A stretch of 64,000 bases of DNA from Paenibacillus contaminans (GTDB lineage Bacteria > Bacillota > Bacilli > Paenibacillales > NBRC-103111): NCBI RefSeq assembly GCF_003285015.1, contig NZ_QMFB01000007.1:62001-126000 (forward strand), given 5' to 3'. A program made the translations under genes and the position numbers. Shown here in pieces: positions 1-7,413 of the stretch (its first letter is position 1; every line of letters begins with the position of its first letter). Under the pieces are notes generated by a model. That model saw nothing but the letters and a program-made list of their open reading frames with translations. It had not been told where the DNA came from and ran no database searches.

Positions 1-1
1 C

Positions 2-301
2 GAGCTGGCAAAATATTACGAGCATCGCAGCAAGGATTTCGTCGAAGCGCTTCGTTACGCGGAGGAAGCGCAGCGTCTCGCATGGAAGCGGGCATCCCTG
101 CAGCGCCGCGACGCTAAGCTGAAAGCTTTGAGCGACGAGCTGCGCAAGCGTATCGAAAGGCTGAGGGACAAACAGACGCGGCTGGATTTGCTTGAAGCTA
201 GCGGTGTGGAGCCGCACGTTGTCCAAAACGAGGTCAGGAGCCGAACGAAAGCCCGATCCGATTCACGCTCAACCGTAACGCAAGGGACGATGACGTTTTA
301 A
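2..301 (+). CDS. C-terminal part of a YprB-like RNase H-like/TPR protein (5' end outside window)
   Basis: The frame is open from the window edge to a TAA at 299-301, giving 99 residues. The first part (ELAKYYEHRSKDFVEAL, then a basic and acidic helix) looks like the tetratricopeptide-type tail that follows the RNase H-like exonuclease domain in Bacillus YprB-type proteins. The last 30 residues are polar and probably disordered. No catalytic residues lie in the visible part, so the assignment rests only on the helical-repeat tail and is tentative. Its end overlaps, tail to tail, a possible minus-strand reading frame at 234-521. Confidence 0.5.
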   Translation, partial: ELAKYYEHRSKDFVEALRYAEEAQRLAWKRASLQRRDAKLKALSDELRKRIERLRDKQTRLDLLEASGVEPHVVQNEVRSRTKARSDSRSTVTQGTMTF

Positions 302-521
302 TAATCTTGCATAGTAGCGGTATGTCCGTTTTTTCAAGCGTTTCCCAGTTCATAGCTTCCAGCGCGTTGCGCATATTGCGTAGATCTACAACAAGCTTTC
401 CATGTATAAAGGTTCTGCGCTCCGGCGATAAATAGGGACAACGGTTCAAGTCGTACAGAGGGTGGATTGCGGTGCCCATTTTGAGGAAAAGCATCGCGGG
501 CACCAGGTGGCTTCGAACCAT
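234..521 (-). CDS. possible small unknown protein, divergent from the Fpg-family gene
   Basis: A 95-codon frame begins at ATG 521 after TTAAGG and fills the 240 bp between the YprB-like tail and the Fpg-family gene. I do not recognise it. Its composition is protein-like (for example SPERRTFIHGKL, then VVDLRNMRNALEAMNWETL) rather than the arginine/serine-rich shadow typical of this genome. Against it: only 22 bp separate its start from the Fpg start on the other strand, leaving no room for two promoters, and its last 22 codons overlap the upstream gene. Either it is a genuine small gene read antisense, or the gap is non-coding leader. Confidence 0.35.
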   Translation of the reverse strand: MVRSHLVPAMLFLKMGTAIHPLYDLNRCPYLSPERRTFIHGKLVVDLRNMRNALEAMNWETLEKTDIPLLCKIIKTSSSLALRLSVNRIGLSFGS

Positions 522-543
522 CCTTAAGAGGCGGGTGAGCGGA

Positions 544-1353
544 ATGCCGGAGCTTCCGGAGATGGAAACGTACAGATCGCTGTTGTTATATCGGGTAACA
601 GGCAAGACGATAACGGGATGCGACGTGACTAGGCCGAAATCGATCAACCTGTCGCCGGAATCTTTTTATGCGGCGGTTGTAGGGCGACAAATCGTACATA
701 TAGACAGAAGGGCGAAACAGCTTTTATTCGTTTTGGAGGACGGGCATGTCCTGCTTCTGCATCTTATGTTAGGCGGCGTGTTATTCTGGGGAACGCCGGA
801 GCAGAAGCCGGATCGAACCGTCCAGGTAGCGCTGTCGTTCGGTCTCGAAACGCTGCATTTTATCGGGTTGCGGTTAGGTTATTTGCATTATTGGACCAAG
901 GACGAGCTGACGCGCGAATTGATGGGGCTAGGACCGGAGCCGCTGGAGCCGTCTTTTACGGAAAAGGCTTTCGCGGATATTGCTTCGCAAAAGCGCGGCA
1001 GTTTGAAAGCAAGCTTGGTTGACCAGCATTTTATTTCGGGGATCGGGAACTGCTACTCCGACGAGATTTGTTTTGCGGCAGGTCTGCTGCCGGCACGCAA
1101 AATCGAGCGGCTTGACGATTCGGAAGCCGGACGATTGTACCGCGCAATACAATCCATTTTGCGGGAAGCGACCGGATATGGCGGCTATATGGACATGCCG
1201 CTGTATATCGGAGACAACCTCACCGGAGGGTTCGATGCCAAGTGCCGGGTATACGATAGAGAAGGCTTGCCCTGTGTCCGCTGCGGAAATCCTATCGTTC
1301 GGAAGGATGTCGGTTCGCGCAAATCGTTCTGTTGTTTGAACTGCCAGCACTAA
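544..1353 (+). CDS. Fpg/Nei-family DNA glycosylase-AP lyase
   Basis: This base-excision-repair enzyme of 269 residues removes oxidised bases and nicks the abasic site. After the initiator Met come the catalytic Pro and Glu (MPELPEMETYR), which fix the start at ATG 544 although the frame stays open upstream to 472. The beta-hairpin lysine is seen in RRAKQLLF. The C-terminal zinc finger has four cysteines (CVRC about residues 243-246, and a second pair near the C-terminus in CCLNCQH). The helix-two-turn-helix sequence around GIGNCYSDEI is conserved. The sequence is divergent from standard MutM, so MutM versus Nei-like specificity cannot be told. nfo follows after 13 bp, so the two repair genes are probably co-transcribed. 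Confidence 0.9.
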   Translation: MPELPEMETYRSLLLYRVTGKTITGCDVTRPKSINLSPESFYAAVVGRQIVHIDRRAKQLLFVLEDGHVLLLHLMLGGVLFWGTPEQKPDRTVQVALSFGLETLHFIGLRLGYLHYWTKDELTRELMGLGPEPLEPSFTEKAFADIASQKRGSLKASLVDQHFISGIGNCYSDEICFAAGLLPARKIERLDDSEAGRLYRAIQSILREATGYGGYMDMPLYIGDNLTGGFDAKCRVYDREGLPCVRCGNPIVRKDVGSRKSFCCLNCQH

Positions 1354-1366
1354 AGGGGGCGGAAGG

Positions 1367-2212
1367 ATGTATATCGGCAGCCATATAAGCATTCGCGGGG
1401 GATACTTGGAAGCGGCGCGTACCGCTTTGAAAATCGGCGCGAATGCTTTTCAATATTTTCCGAAAAATCCGCGGAGCTTGACGGTAAAAGCATTCGATGT
1501 CCGGGACGCGGATGGCTGTGCGGCGTTTTGCCGCGAGAACGGTCTGCTTTCGATCGCGCATTCCCCGTACCCTACCAATTTAATGGCGGAGGACGATAAG
1601 GGGTTTCGCTCGACTGTCGCATCGCTGCAAAACGATCTTGAGATTGCCGACCGCTGCGGCTCTGTTGGCGTTGTCGTGCATTTTGGCAAGTGGAAATCGA
1701 AAGACCCGTTACAAGGCTATAAAAATAGTATACAATGTCTTAATGAGGTGTTAACCGGCTACGAAGGGGACGCGCTGCTGCTCATTGAGAATCAGGCGGG
1801 CGAAGGAACGGATGTCGGAACGACCTTGGAAGAAATGGTACATATTCGCAAGCTGACCCGGTATCCCGGTAAAATCGGATTTTGCTTCGATACTTGTCAT
1901 GCATTCGCCAGCGGATTGTGGGCGGGGAGCGATTGGGCGGCACTCGAAAAACGCGGCGAGGAGCTCGGGTACTTCGAGCATCTTAAAGCGGTGCACTTAA
2001 ACGATTCGATGTATGCTCACGGATCGAGGCGCGATCGTCATGCGAATGTAAACAAAGGCTTTATCGGAGAAGCGCATTTGCGCTCGCTTCTGCAATCTGC
2101 TTATATTCGTCATATTCCGGTCGTTCTGGAAACGGAGCCGGGCAAAGACCGCACGCATCGGGAAGAAATCGCTTATGCAAGGTCCATAGCCGAAATGGAG
2201 GGGGCCGAATGA
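1367..2212 (+). CDS. nfo: deoxyribonuclease IV (endonuclease IV)
   Basis: An AP endonuclease of 281 residues, normal for the family. It cleaves 5' to abasic sites and removes 3' blocking groups, using three metals in a TIM barrel. The N-terminus MYIGSHISIRGG is diagnostic. Metal-ligand and active-site segments are visible: ENQAGEGTDVG, CFDTCHAF, HLNDS and DRHANVNKG, ending in LETEPG. A strong ribosome-binding site (GGGGGCGGAAGG) precedes ATG 1367. The gene sits directly behind an Fpg/Nei-type glycosylase, whose products it would process, and overlaps the next gene by four bases (ATGA), so the two are translationally coupled. Confidence 0.96.
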   Translation: MYIGSHISIRGGYLEAARTALKIGANAFQYFPKNPRSLTVKAFDVRDADGCAAFCRENGLLSIAHSPYPTNLMAEDDKGFRSTVASLQNDLEIADRCGSVGVVVHFGKWKSKDPLQGYKNSIQCLNEVLTGYEGDALLLIENQAGEGTDVGTTLEEMVHIRKLTRYPGKIGFCFDTCHAFASGLWAGSDWAALEKRGEELGYFEHLKAVHLNDSMYAHGSRRDRHANVNKGFIGEAHLRSLLQSAYIRHIPVVLETEPGKDRTHREEIAYARSIAEMEGAE

Positions 2213-2550
2213 TTCATTTGTATCTTGACGATTATCGACCGTGTCCCAAAGGTTTTGTTCATGCTGCGAACGCCTCGGAGTGTAATTTGATTCTTGATGA
2301 GTGCGAAGTCGATATTCTTTCGCTGGACTACGATTTGGGCTGGAATGCGCCGACGGGACTTGATGTTGTTCGTCATATGATCGGCGGGTCGCGATATGCC
2401 AGGTCGATCTATTTGCACTCGTCCAGTCCGCTTGGCCGACAAAAGATGTATGAGCTTTTGTACAGCCATAAGCCGGATTATGTTAAGCTGTATTTGCATG
2501 CAATGCCTCCGGAGCTGCTTATGCGTATCGCTGCCGGTCAAGCCAAGTAG
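2209..2550 (+). CDS. cyclic-phosphate-processing receiver-domain (cREC) protein
   Basis: A stand-alone receiver-like domain of 113 residues. MIHLYLDDYRPCP near the start and LSLDYDLGWNAPTGLDVV further on match a receiver subfamily in Firmicutes thought, from genome context in the literature, to handle cyclic-phosphate nucleic-acid ends. Paired acidic residues follow strand 1 (DD) and strand 3 (D-x-D), and the usual receiver lysine is seen near PDYVKLYLHAM. It has no output domain and no partner kinase nearby. Its start overlaps the nfo stop by four bases. Coupling to a DNA-end-processing enzyme is suggestive but does not prove a repair role. Confidence 0.75.
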   Translation: MIHLYLDDYRPCPKGFVHAANASECNLILDECEVDILSLDYDLGWNAPTGLDVVRHMIGGSRYARSIYLHSSSPLGRQKMYELLYSHKPDYVKLYLHAMPPELLMRIAAGQAK

Positions 2551-2586
2551 GCATGGTAGCAGATTGAATTCGGGAGGCTGTCCGCA

Positions 2587-3057
2587 ATGACGATACAAAC
2601 CTTTACGGCTGTTCTGCAAAGGCCGGACGCGGCAGGATCGTGGACGTATTTGACGGTTCCCTTCAGTACGGAAGCGGCATTCGGCACAAAGTCGCGCGTA
2701 CCGGTAAAAGGCACGATAAACGGCCGACCTTTTCGAAGCTCATTAATGCCGCAAGGCAACGATGTCCATTTTCTCGTCGTCAACTCCGCTATCCGCGACG
2801 AGATCGGCGTTACGACGGGCGACCGGGTGGAAGTGAGTCTCGAACGGGATACGGACGAACGGATCGTCGAAATTCCCGAAGCTTTTCGGGAAGCGTTAAC
2901 CAACTCTCCCGAGGCAAATGCGGTTTTCGAATCGTTCTCCTATTCGCATCGGAAGGAATATGCAGATTGGATTAATTCCGCCAAAAAAGAGGAAACGAAA
3001 CACAGTCGTATCGCGAAAGCGATCGGCATGCTGATGAGCAACAAGAAACTCAAATAA
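2587..3057 (+). CDS. YdeI/OmpD-associated family protein with DUF1905
   Basis: A 156-residue soluble protein with two recognisable parts. Residues 1 to about 95 are a DUF1905 beta-barrel (with PVKGTINGRPFRSSLMPQGN and TGDRVEVSLERD). The C-terminal helical YdeI-type segment contains EAFREALTNSPEANAVFESF followed by SYSHRKEYADWI. Proteins of this type are widespread; E. coli and Bacillus YdeI relatives have been linked to protection against toxic peptides, but the molecular function is not settled. The start ATG 2587 follows GGGAGGC at a good distance. It is the last recognisable member of the run that begins with the Fpg-family gene, and no specific link to repair is visible. Confidence 0.85.
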   Translation: MTIQTFTAVLQRPDAAGSWTYLTVPFSTEAAFGTKSRVPVKGTINGRPFRSSLMPQGNDVHFLVVNSAIRDEIGVTTGDRVEVSLERDTDERIVEIPEAFREALTNSPEANAVFESFSYSHRKEYADWINSAKKEETKHSRIAKAIGMLMSNKKLK

Positions 3058-3097
3058 GCGGCGCACTACAAATAAACTAAACAAAACGGTGATCATG

Positions 3098-3874
3098 ATG
3101 AGTTTGATTCAACTTACGGATATCAACTTTAAACGCGAATCGCGTTCCATTTTGCAAAATGTGCAGTTTCAAATGAACGAAGGCGAGCATTGGGTCATTT
3201 TGGGCCGGAACGGCTCGGGGAAGACGACGATTTTGGAAATGATGAACGGCTATCATTTTCCTTCATCGGGACGGGTAGAGGTGCTGGGCAACGAATACGG
3301 CAAATGCGATATTCGCGAAGTGCGCAAACGGATCGGTTACATTAGCCAATCGTTATTTGAGAAGCTGAATTTAGGGGATCCGGTTTGGGAGGTCGTTGCA
3401 ACCGGCGAATACGGCTTCCTGCGGTTTTATCAGGAAATCGACCAAGCGGTGATCGATAAAGCCGTCGGCATGCTTGAAACGGTGCAAATGGCGCATGTGA
3501 AGGACCAGCCGCTCGGAACGTTGTCACAGGGAGAACGCAAAAAAGTGATGCTTGCCCGTGCCTTGATGTCCAGTCCGGAAATATTGATTATGGACGAGCC
3601 ATGCGCCGGATTGGATTTGTACGAGCGCGAAAGGCTTTTGGTCAATATCAATGCGCTTAGCAAGCAGAACATCAGTCTCGTTTACGTAACGCACCATATC
3701 GAGGAGATTATGCCGCTGTTCACGCATGTCGCTCTGCTCGAGCAAGGGGAGATCATCGCTTCCGGAGAGAAAATGAAGGTGCTTCACGCGGAAAATCTGC
3801 AAAAGGCTTATCAAGTTCCGCTCGCTGTGGAATGGTTCCAGGATCGTCCTTGGATCAAGGTTTTGCCGGAGTAG
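3098..3874 (+). CDS. ABC transporter ATP-binding protein, YlmA-like
   Basis: A single-domain ABC ATPase of 258 residues. Walker A is GRNGSGKT, the signature is LSQGE, Walker B is ILIMDEP, and the switch histidine is in VTHHIEE. Q-loop is YISQSLFE. No permease gene is adjacent, as is common for YlmA/PhnC-like orphan ATPases, so the cargo is unknown and it may act with a distant membrane partner. In-frame GTG 3089, ATG 3095 and ATG 3098 are all possible starts; ATG 3098 is chosen because only it leaves about four bases behind the weak GGTGAT site and gives the usual MSLIQL-type N-terminus. A weak terminator-like hairpin follows. Confidence 0.85.
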   Translation: MSLIQLTDINFKRESRSILQNVQFQMNEGEHWVILGRNGSGKTTILEMMNGYHFPSSGRVEVLGNEYGKCDIREVRKRIGYISQSLFEKLNLGDPVWEVVATGEYGFLRFYQEIDQAVIDKAVGMLETVQMAHVKDQPLGTLSQGERKKVMLARALMSSPEILIMDEPCAGLDLYERERLLVNINALSKQNISLVYVTHHIEEIMPLFTHVALLEQGEIIASGEKMKVLHAENLQKAYQVPLAVEWFQDRPWIKVLPE

Positions 3875-3906
3875 CGTTTTGTCTTTGCTGCCTGCTGAAG
3901 AGGCTT

Positions 3907-3946
3907 CGCGCAATTGTCTATTGCAACAGCAATCGCTTTTTGTTAT
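3907..3946 (+). terminator. weak terminator-like hairpin after the YlmA-like gene
   Basis: GCG-ATTG (with a two-base bulge) can pair with CAATCGC, followed by TTTTTGTT. It overlaps the promoter proposed for the T-box leader, so it may not be a real terminator. Confidence 0.3.
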
Positions 3947-3949
3947 CAT
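3921..3949 (+). promoter_or_regulatory. sigma-A-type promoter for the T-box/ilvA transcript
   Basis: TTGCAA (-35) and TATCAT (-10) are separated by 17 bases, about 35 bases upstream of the first conserved T-box element. No other promoter candidate lies closer. Confidence 0.5.
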
Positions 3950-3984
3950 AATGCTAATTTATGAATCGTTTCATATTGAAAGCC

Positions 3985-4297
3985 TTTGACGAGGAAGAGT
4001 ATGCGAAAGTCCGGAGCTTCAGAGAGTCGGCGGTTGCTGCGAGCCGATGTTCCGTTTTTGCCGAAAATCACCTCCGAGGCGTAATCCGAATCCGATGTTA
4101 ACGTTCGTTAGTGTACGTTTGTCGGGCATGACGGTTTTGCATCGCTTTGTCATGCAGTAGGTGTTACCGGAACTCCACCGTTACAGGGAGCGGCATATGA
4201 TGGTATGCCTGTAAGCGCCGGTTTTTGTGTATGCAATCAACCGGAACTAGGGTGGTAACGCGAGATCTCTCGTCCCTTATGGGGCGGGAGTTTTTTT
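3985..4297 (+). promoter_or_regulatory. T-box leader RNA, isoleucine-specific
   Basis: The leader fills the 450-bp gap before ilvA. Stem I begins near GACGAGGAAGAGTA (3988 on) and carries AGAGAG at 4021. The specifier loop reads GAAA-ATC-ACCTCCGAG, so the specifier codon is ATC (4067-4069), isoleucine. The T-box sequence AGGGTGGTAACGCG is at 4249-4262; its TGGT bulge would pair with the uncharged tRNA end ACCA, consistent with discriminator A of tRNA-Ile. A terminator hairpin (CTCTCGTCCC with GGGGCGGGAG, 4266-4290) and a seven-T run follow. Uncharged tRNA-Ile should therefore switch on ilvA. Confidence 0.9.
4266..4297 (+). terminator. T-box-controlled attenuator terminator
   Basis: Hairpin CTCTCGTCCC / GGGGCGGGAG with G-U pairs, followed by seven T. 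It is mutually exclusive with the antiterminator formed by the T-box bulge. Confidence 0.85.
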
Positions 4298-4325
4298 GTT
4301 TTCGTACGAAAAGGTCTCGTGTTCC

Positions 4326-5345
4326 ATGCAGACGATTCTCAAAAATATTGAAAAAGAAGGACTGGTGGTATTCGATGGGGATTGCCAAGTAACCGTACAA
4401 CAAATTGTTCAAGCAAGAAGCCGTTTAAGAACGGTCGTTCACCGGACGCCGCTTCAGCACTCCAACACGTTCAGCGCTATGACCGGCACCGATTTGTACA
4501 TGAAGCTGGAAAATCTGCAGAAAACGGGTGCATTCAAGCTGCGCGGAGCGTATAACAAGCTGGCTTTGCTTTCCGAAGCGGAACGCAAAAACGGCGTTAT
4601 TACGGCATCGGCCGGCAATCATGCGCAAGGAGTGGCTTGTGCGGCGGCGGCTTTCGGAATCGCTTCGACAGTATTTATGCCCGAAACGGCTCCTTTAAGC
4701 AAAAAAGCCGCAACCGAGAACTACGGTTCGCGCGTCGTGCTGACGGGCTGCAATTATGACGAGGCATTCGCAGCCGCTCAAAATGCCGCTGTAGAATCCG
4801 GCGCCGTATTTGTTCATGCCTTCGACGATCCCGATATCATTGCGGGACAAGGGACGATCGGGCTCGATATTATGGATGAGCTGCCTGATGCGGAAGCGAT
4901 TGTGGTACCGATCGGCGGCGGCGGTCTAATTAGCGGCATAGCGCTAGCTGCGAAAACGATCAACCCTAACATTCAAATCATCGGCGTGCAGCCGGAACAA
5001 TCCAATGCGGCAGCTTTGTCATGGAGGTCGAAGCAGCTCGAACAGATCGCTGCGCCTATGTCGATCGCGGATGGATTAAATGTGAAACGTCCCGGTGAAA
5101 TTACGTTCCCATTAATCGATCGTTTGGTAGATGATGTGGTAACGGTGCCCGAACATGCAATTATGCATGCGATGAGGCTATACCTGGAACGTGCGAAGCT
5201 GCTCGTCGAAGGAGCCGGTGCAATTTCTTTGGCGGCGCTTATCGATGGCTGCGGTTATTTGAAGGGGAAGCGTACGGTTGTGCTTGTCAGCGGCGGGAAT
5301 GTCGATTTAACGAAGATCGGCATGCTTACGGAACGGTCGGTTTAG
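4326..5345 (+). CDS. ilvA: threonine deaminase, short form without ACT domain
   Basis: A PLP fold-type II enzyme that converts threonine to 2-oxobutanoate, the first step towards isoleucine. The PLP lysine is in TGAFKLRGAY, the phosphate-binding glycine loop is PIGGGGLISG, and SAGNHAQG and VSGGNVD are present. At about 339 residues (or about 326 from GTG 4365, which has AGAAGGA upstream) it lacks the C-terminal ACT regulatory domain of long biosynthetic IlvA, so it resembles TdcB in length. The isoleucine T-box directly upstream argues for a biosynthetic job. Without an ACT domain, classical isoleucine feedback on the enzyme is not expected, and control would act on transcription. The true start is uncertain. 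Confidence 0.92.
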   Translation: MQTILKNIEKEGLVVFDGDCQVTVQQIVQARSRLRTVVHRTPLQHSNTFSAMTGTDLYMKLENLQKTGAFKLRGAYNKLALLSEAERKNGVITASAGNHAQGVACAAAAFGIASTVFMPETAPLSKKAATENYGSRVVLTGCNYDEAFAAAQNAAVESGAVFVHAFDDPDIIAGQGTIGLDIMDELPDAEAIVVPIGGGGLISGIALAAKTINPNIQIIGVQPEQSNAAALSWRSKQLEQIAAPMSIADGLNVKRPGEITFPLIDRLVDDVVTVPEHAIMHAMRLYLERAKLLVEGAGAISLAALIDGCGYLKGKRTVVLVSGGNVDLTKIGMLTERSV

Positions 5346-5479
5346 CAAGGCGACATCCGGTTGAACGACAGCTGCTGCAGGCATCCTTGCAGTCGAAACT
5401 CCGACATCTAATCTTTATCGTGATACGGTAAAATATGATTAGTAATATTTAAAGTAAATGCTATTAACTAAAATAATAG

Positions 5480-5508
5480 TGGATTTTTGCGGAAGTCTGT
5501 CCTATAAT
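5480..5508 (+). promoter_or_regulatory. promoter for the Ser/Thr kinase gene
   Basis: A perfect TATAAT at 5503-5508 lies 17 bases after a poor -35 (TGGATT), about 44 bases before the TTG start of the kinase gene. An AT-rich tract precedes it. Confidence 0.5.
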
Positions 5509-5551
5509 CCGTTTTGAAATTACTGGAAAATACGGAGGAGGGTCATGACGT

Positions 5552-7240
5552 TTGAGAAAACCGTCTTCGAAGCTTGCGCCTGGCGTTACTTTAGCCGAGA
5601 GATATCATGTCGTATCGAAAATCGGCACCGGCGGTATGGGCAGTGTTTATTTGGCTGAAGACATCAAGCTGCCGGGTAAAAAATGGGCGGTTAAAGAATC
5701 GTTGAGGCATTCCGGGGATCCCCGGGGTTTTGCGGATGAGGCGGAGGTGCTCGCCAAGCTGGAGCATCCGCTCGTCCCTAAAGTCATCGATTTTTATTCG
5801 CCCGACGATGAAGGCTACAGCTATTTGATTATGGATTATGTGCAAGGAAAAACGTTGGAAAAGCTTTTTGCGGAAAACGGCCGAAATTTCGCTTGGACGC
5901 GTGTTGTCAAGTATACCGTCCAGCTTTGCGAGCTATTCGATTATTTGCATAATCTGGAACCGAAACCGATCATCTATCGCGACTTGAAGCCTGCGAATAT
6001 CATGATTGACGAACTCGACAATGTGAGATTAATCGATTTCGGCATTGCGAGAAATTATTCGTCGGACAGATCGTCGGATACCGTTCAGCTCGGCACAATA
6101 GGCTTTGCGGCGCCGGAGCAATTCCAAGGCTTGCAGACGGACGCGCGTACCGACCTTTACACGCTTGGCGCCTGTATGTTTTATTTGCTGAGCGGCGGAG
6201 CATGTTTCGGGAACGACTCTGCCAGCTGGCGAAATATCGGGAAAGACATTCCGGAATGGCTTGTTATCGTTATTCGCAAGCTGCTGGCGTCGAAGCCCGA
6301 AGCGCGTTTTCAATCCGCTTCCAGGTTGAAGCAAGCTTTGGAGCGAGGGGAAGAGCGGGAGATCAAAGGCTTGACCGCAGAACGCGAAGCGGAGGCTCCG
6401 GCATTGTCCGAGCTGCGCTCGTTCGAGAGGAAGATTATCGTGGTAGGGGGCTTGCATGCAGGGGCGGGAGCTACTTTTGTAGCGACGGCGTTGGCGAGGT
6501 TCTTGCATCATGCCGGGGTTTCGCATGCGTATGTCGAAGCGGGCGGCGGCGAGCCGAGGCTTTACTCTGCGCTGGCGATGCGGTTTGAAAAAGGCGGTTC
6601 GCGGCCGCATGTCTATATGGACATGCATTTGAATACAGGGAAGACGAATTCCGCGGGGACGGATGCAAGGATCGAACGGGATCATGCGACGCTGCGTTGG
6701 AAGGACGGCATGACGGAGTGGGTCGTCCGACCGGCTGAAAACGTTTCGGATTGGACGATCGAAGCGTTCCTGCTGCAGCTCGTTTCTTTGCCGCAACCGA
6801 TCGTCATTGTCGATATTTCCAGCTGCTGGGCGCATGATGTCGTGAGGGAATTATGCGCGAAAGCCCAAGAAATAATCGTGGTTGTCGATTCCAGTCCGGC
6901 CAAATGGAACGGCAGCACGGCGCGAACCAATTTGGAGCTGTTAAGAGCTATGCGCAGCGCAGGCGCGGGAGTTTCCTTGATCGCCAATCGGGATGTTCCC
7001 ATGTCCTTCAGGGGAGAATGGCTGGCGTCGCTTCCCCAAGAGCCTTTGTGCACGCTTCCTGAGCTTCCTCGCAGGACGATGCTTGACGCGGAGTGGCGGG
7101 GCCGAATCGTTTTTGACGATCCCGATGTGCGGGGGATGATCGGGGCTATGCTGACTCCTATGATGTCGAGAATCGTTCCGACAAAGGTGCTTGCAGCTGA
7201 ACGGAAAAAGCGAAGCGTGCTGACAAAGTGGTTTGGCTAG
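5552..7240 (+). CDS. Hanks-type Ser/Thr protein kinase fused to a degenerate MinD/ParA-like domain
   Basis: Residues 18 to about 270 are a eukaryotic-like kinase: glycine loop IGTGGMGSVY, lysine at 48 (WAVKES), catalytic loop YRDLKPAN (about 141), LIDFGIAR (about 160) and FAAPEQF. All catalytic residues are intact, so it should be active. From about residue 290 a P-loop-type fold starts (IIVVGGLHAGAGATF), with VIVDISS and IIVVVDSS strands as in MinD/TadZ. The P-loop lysine is replaced by alanine (GAGAT), so this half probably does not hydrolyse ATP. There is no transmembrane or PASTA segment. The start is TTG 5552, nine bases after GGAGGAGGG. Position ahead of the Tad genes, with an FHA protein at the far end, suggests control of pilus assembly by phosphorylation. 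Confidence 0.88.
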   Translation: MRKPSSKLAPGVTLAERYHVVSKIGTGGMGSVYLAEDIKLPGKKWAVKESLRHSGDPRGFADEAEVLAKLEHPLVPKVIDFYSPDDEGYSYLIMDYVQGKTLEKLFAENGRNFAWTRVVKYTVQLCELFDYLHNLEPKPIIYRDLKPANIMIDELDNVRLIDFGIARNYSSDRSSDTVQLGTIGFAAPEQFQGLQTDARTDLYTLGACMFYLLSGGACFGNDSASWRNIGKDIPEWLVIVIRKLLASKPEARFQSASRLKQALERGEEREIKGLTAEREAEAPALSELRSFERKIIVVGGLHAGAGATFVATALARFLHHAGVSHAYVEAGGGEPRLYSALAMRFEKGGSRPHVYMDMHLNTGKTNSAGTDARIERDHATLRWKDGMTEWVVRPAENVSDWTIEAFLLQLVSLPQPIVIVDISSCWAHDVVRELCAKAQEIIVVVDSSPAKWNGSTARTNLELLRAMRSAGAGVSLIANRDVPMSFRGEWLASLPQEPLCTLPELPRRTMLDAEWRGRIVFDDPDVRGMIGAMLTPMMSRIVPTKVLAAERKKRSVLTKWFG

Positions 7241-7275
7241 AAAAAATGCGTGTGGCAATATTTTCAAAAAAAGAG

Positions 7276-7303
7276 TTGTTTTTGCGGAAAATGATGGTAT
7301 AAT
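7276..7303 (+). promoter_or_regulatory. strong promoter ahead of the tad genes
   Basis: TTGTTT and a perfect TATAAT are separated by 16 bases, with an extended -10 (TGG before TATAAT). It lies just after the kinase stop codon, so the pilus genes can be transcribed apart from the kinase gene. Confidence 0.65.
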
Positions 7304-7331
7304 CGGGTGTGCATATGGAAATAAACGCGGA

Positions 7332-7380
7332 AGCACCGCTAACCGGATCCTACGATCCAAGGTTGGCGCGTGCTTTTTTT
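7332..7380 (+). terminator. intrinsic terminator or attenuator hairpin in the tad leader
   Basis: AGCACCGCTAACC (7332-7344) pairs, with small interruptions, with GGTTGGCGCGTGCT (7361-7374); an inner GGATC/GATCC stem extends it, and seven T follow. It lies about 25 bases downstream of the expected start of the 7276-7303 promoter and ahead of the tad coding sequence. It may end the kinase transcript, attenuate tad transcription, or bound a short RNA. An alternative weak pairing of GTGTGC (7307 on) with GCGTGC would disrupt it. Confidence 0.65.
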
Positions 7381-7413
7381 GTTTGTTTTCGAAGCGTTCA
7401 AGGAGGTGGCGGC

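Noticed and set aside
6735..6750. CcpA cre-like site TGAAAACGTTTCGG
   Set aside because: It lies inside the kinase coding sequence and misses the closing CA of the consensus.
7301..7360. Fluoride (crcB) riboswitch in the tad leader
   Set aside because: ATAAACGC followed by GCTAA and CCTAC look partly alike, but the essential first hairpin (GG-GATGG-TTC-CC) is missing and the order of distances does not fit.
7301..7380. Cyclic di-GMP (GEMM-type) riboswitch in the tad leader
   Set aside because: The core blocks GGGCAAACC and ACGCAAAGC are absent, although control of pili by c-di-GMP would have made sense.
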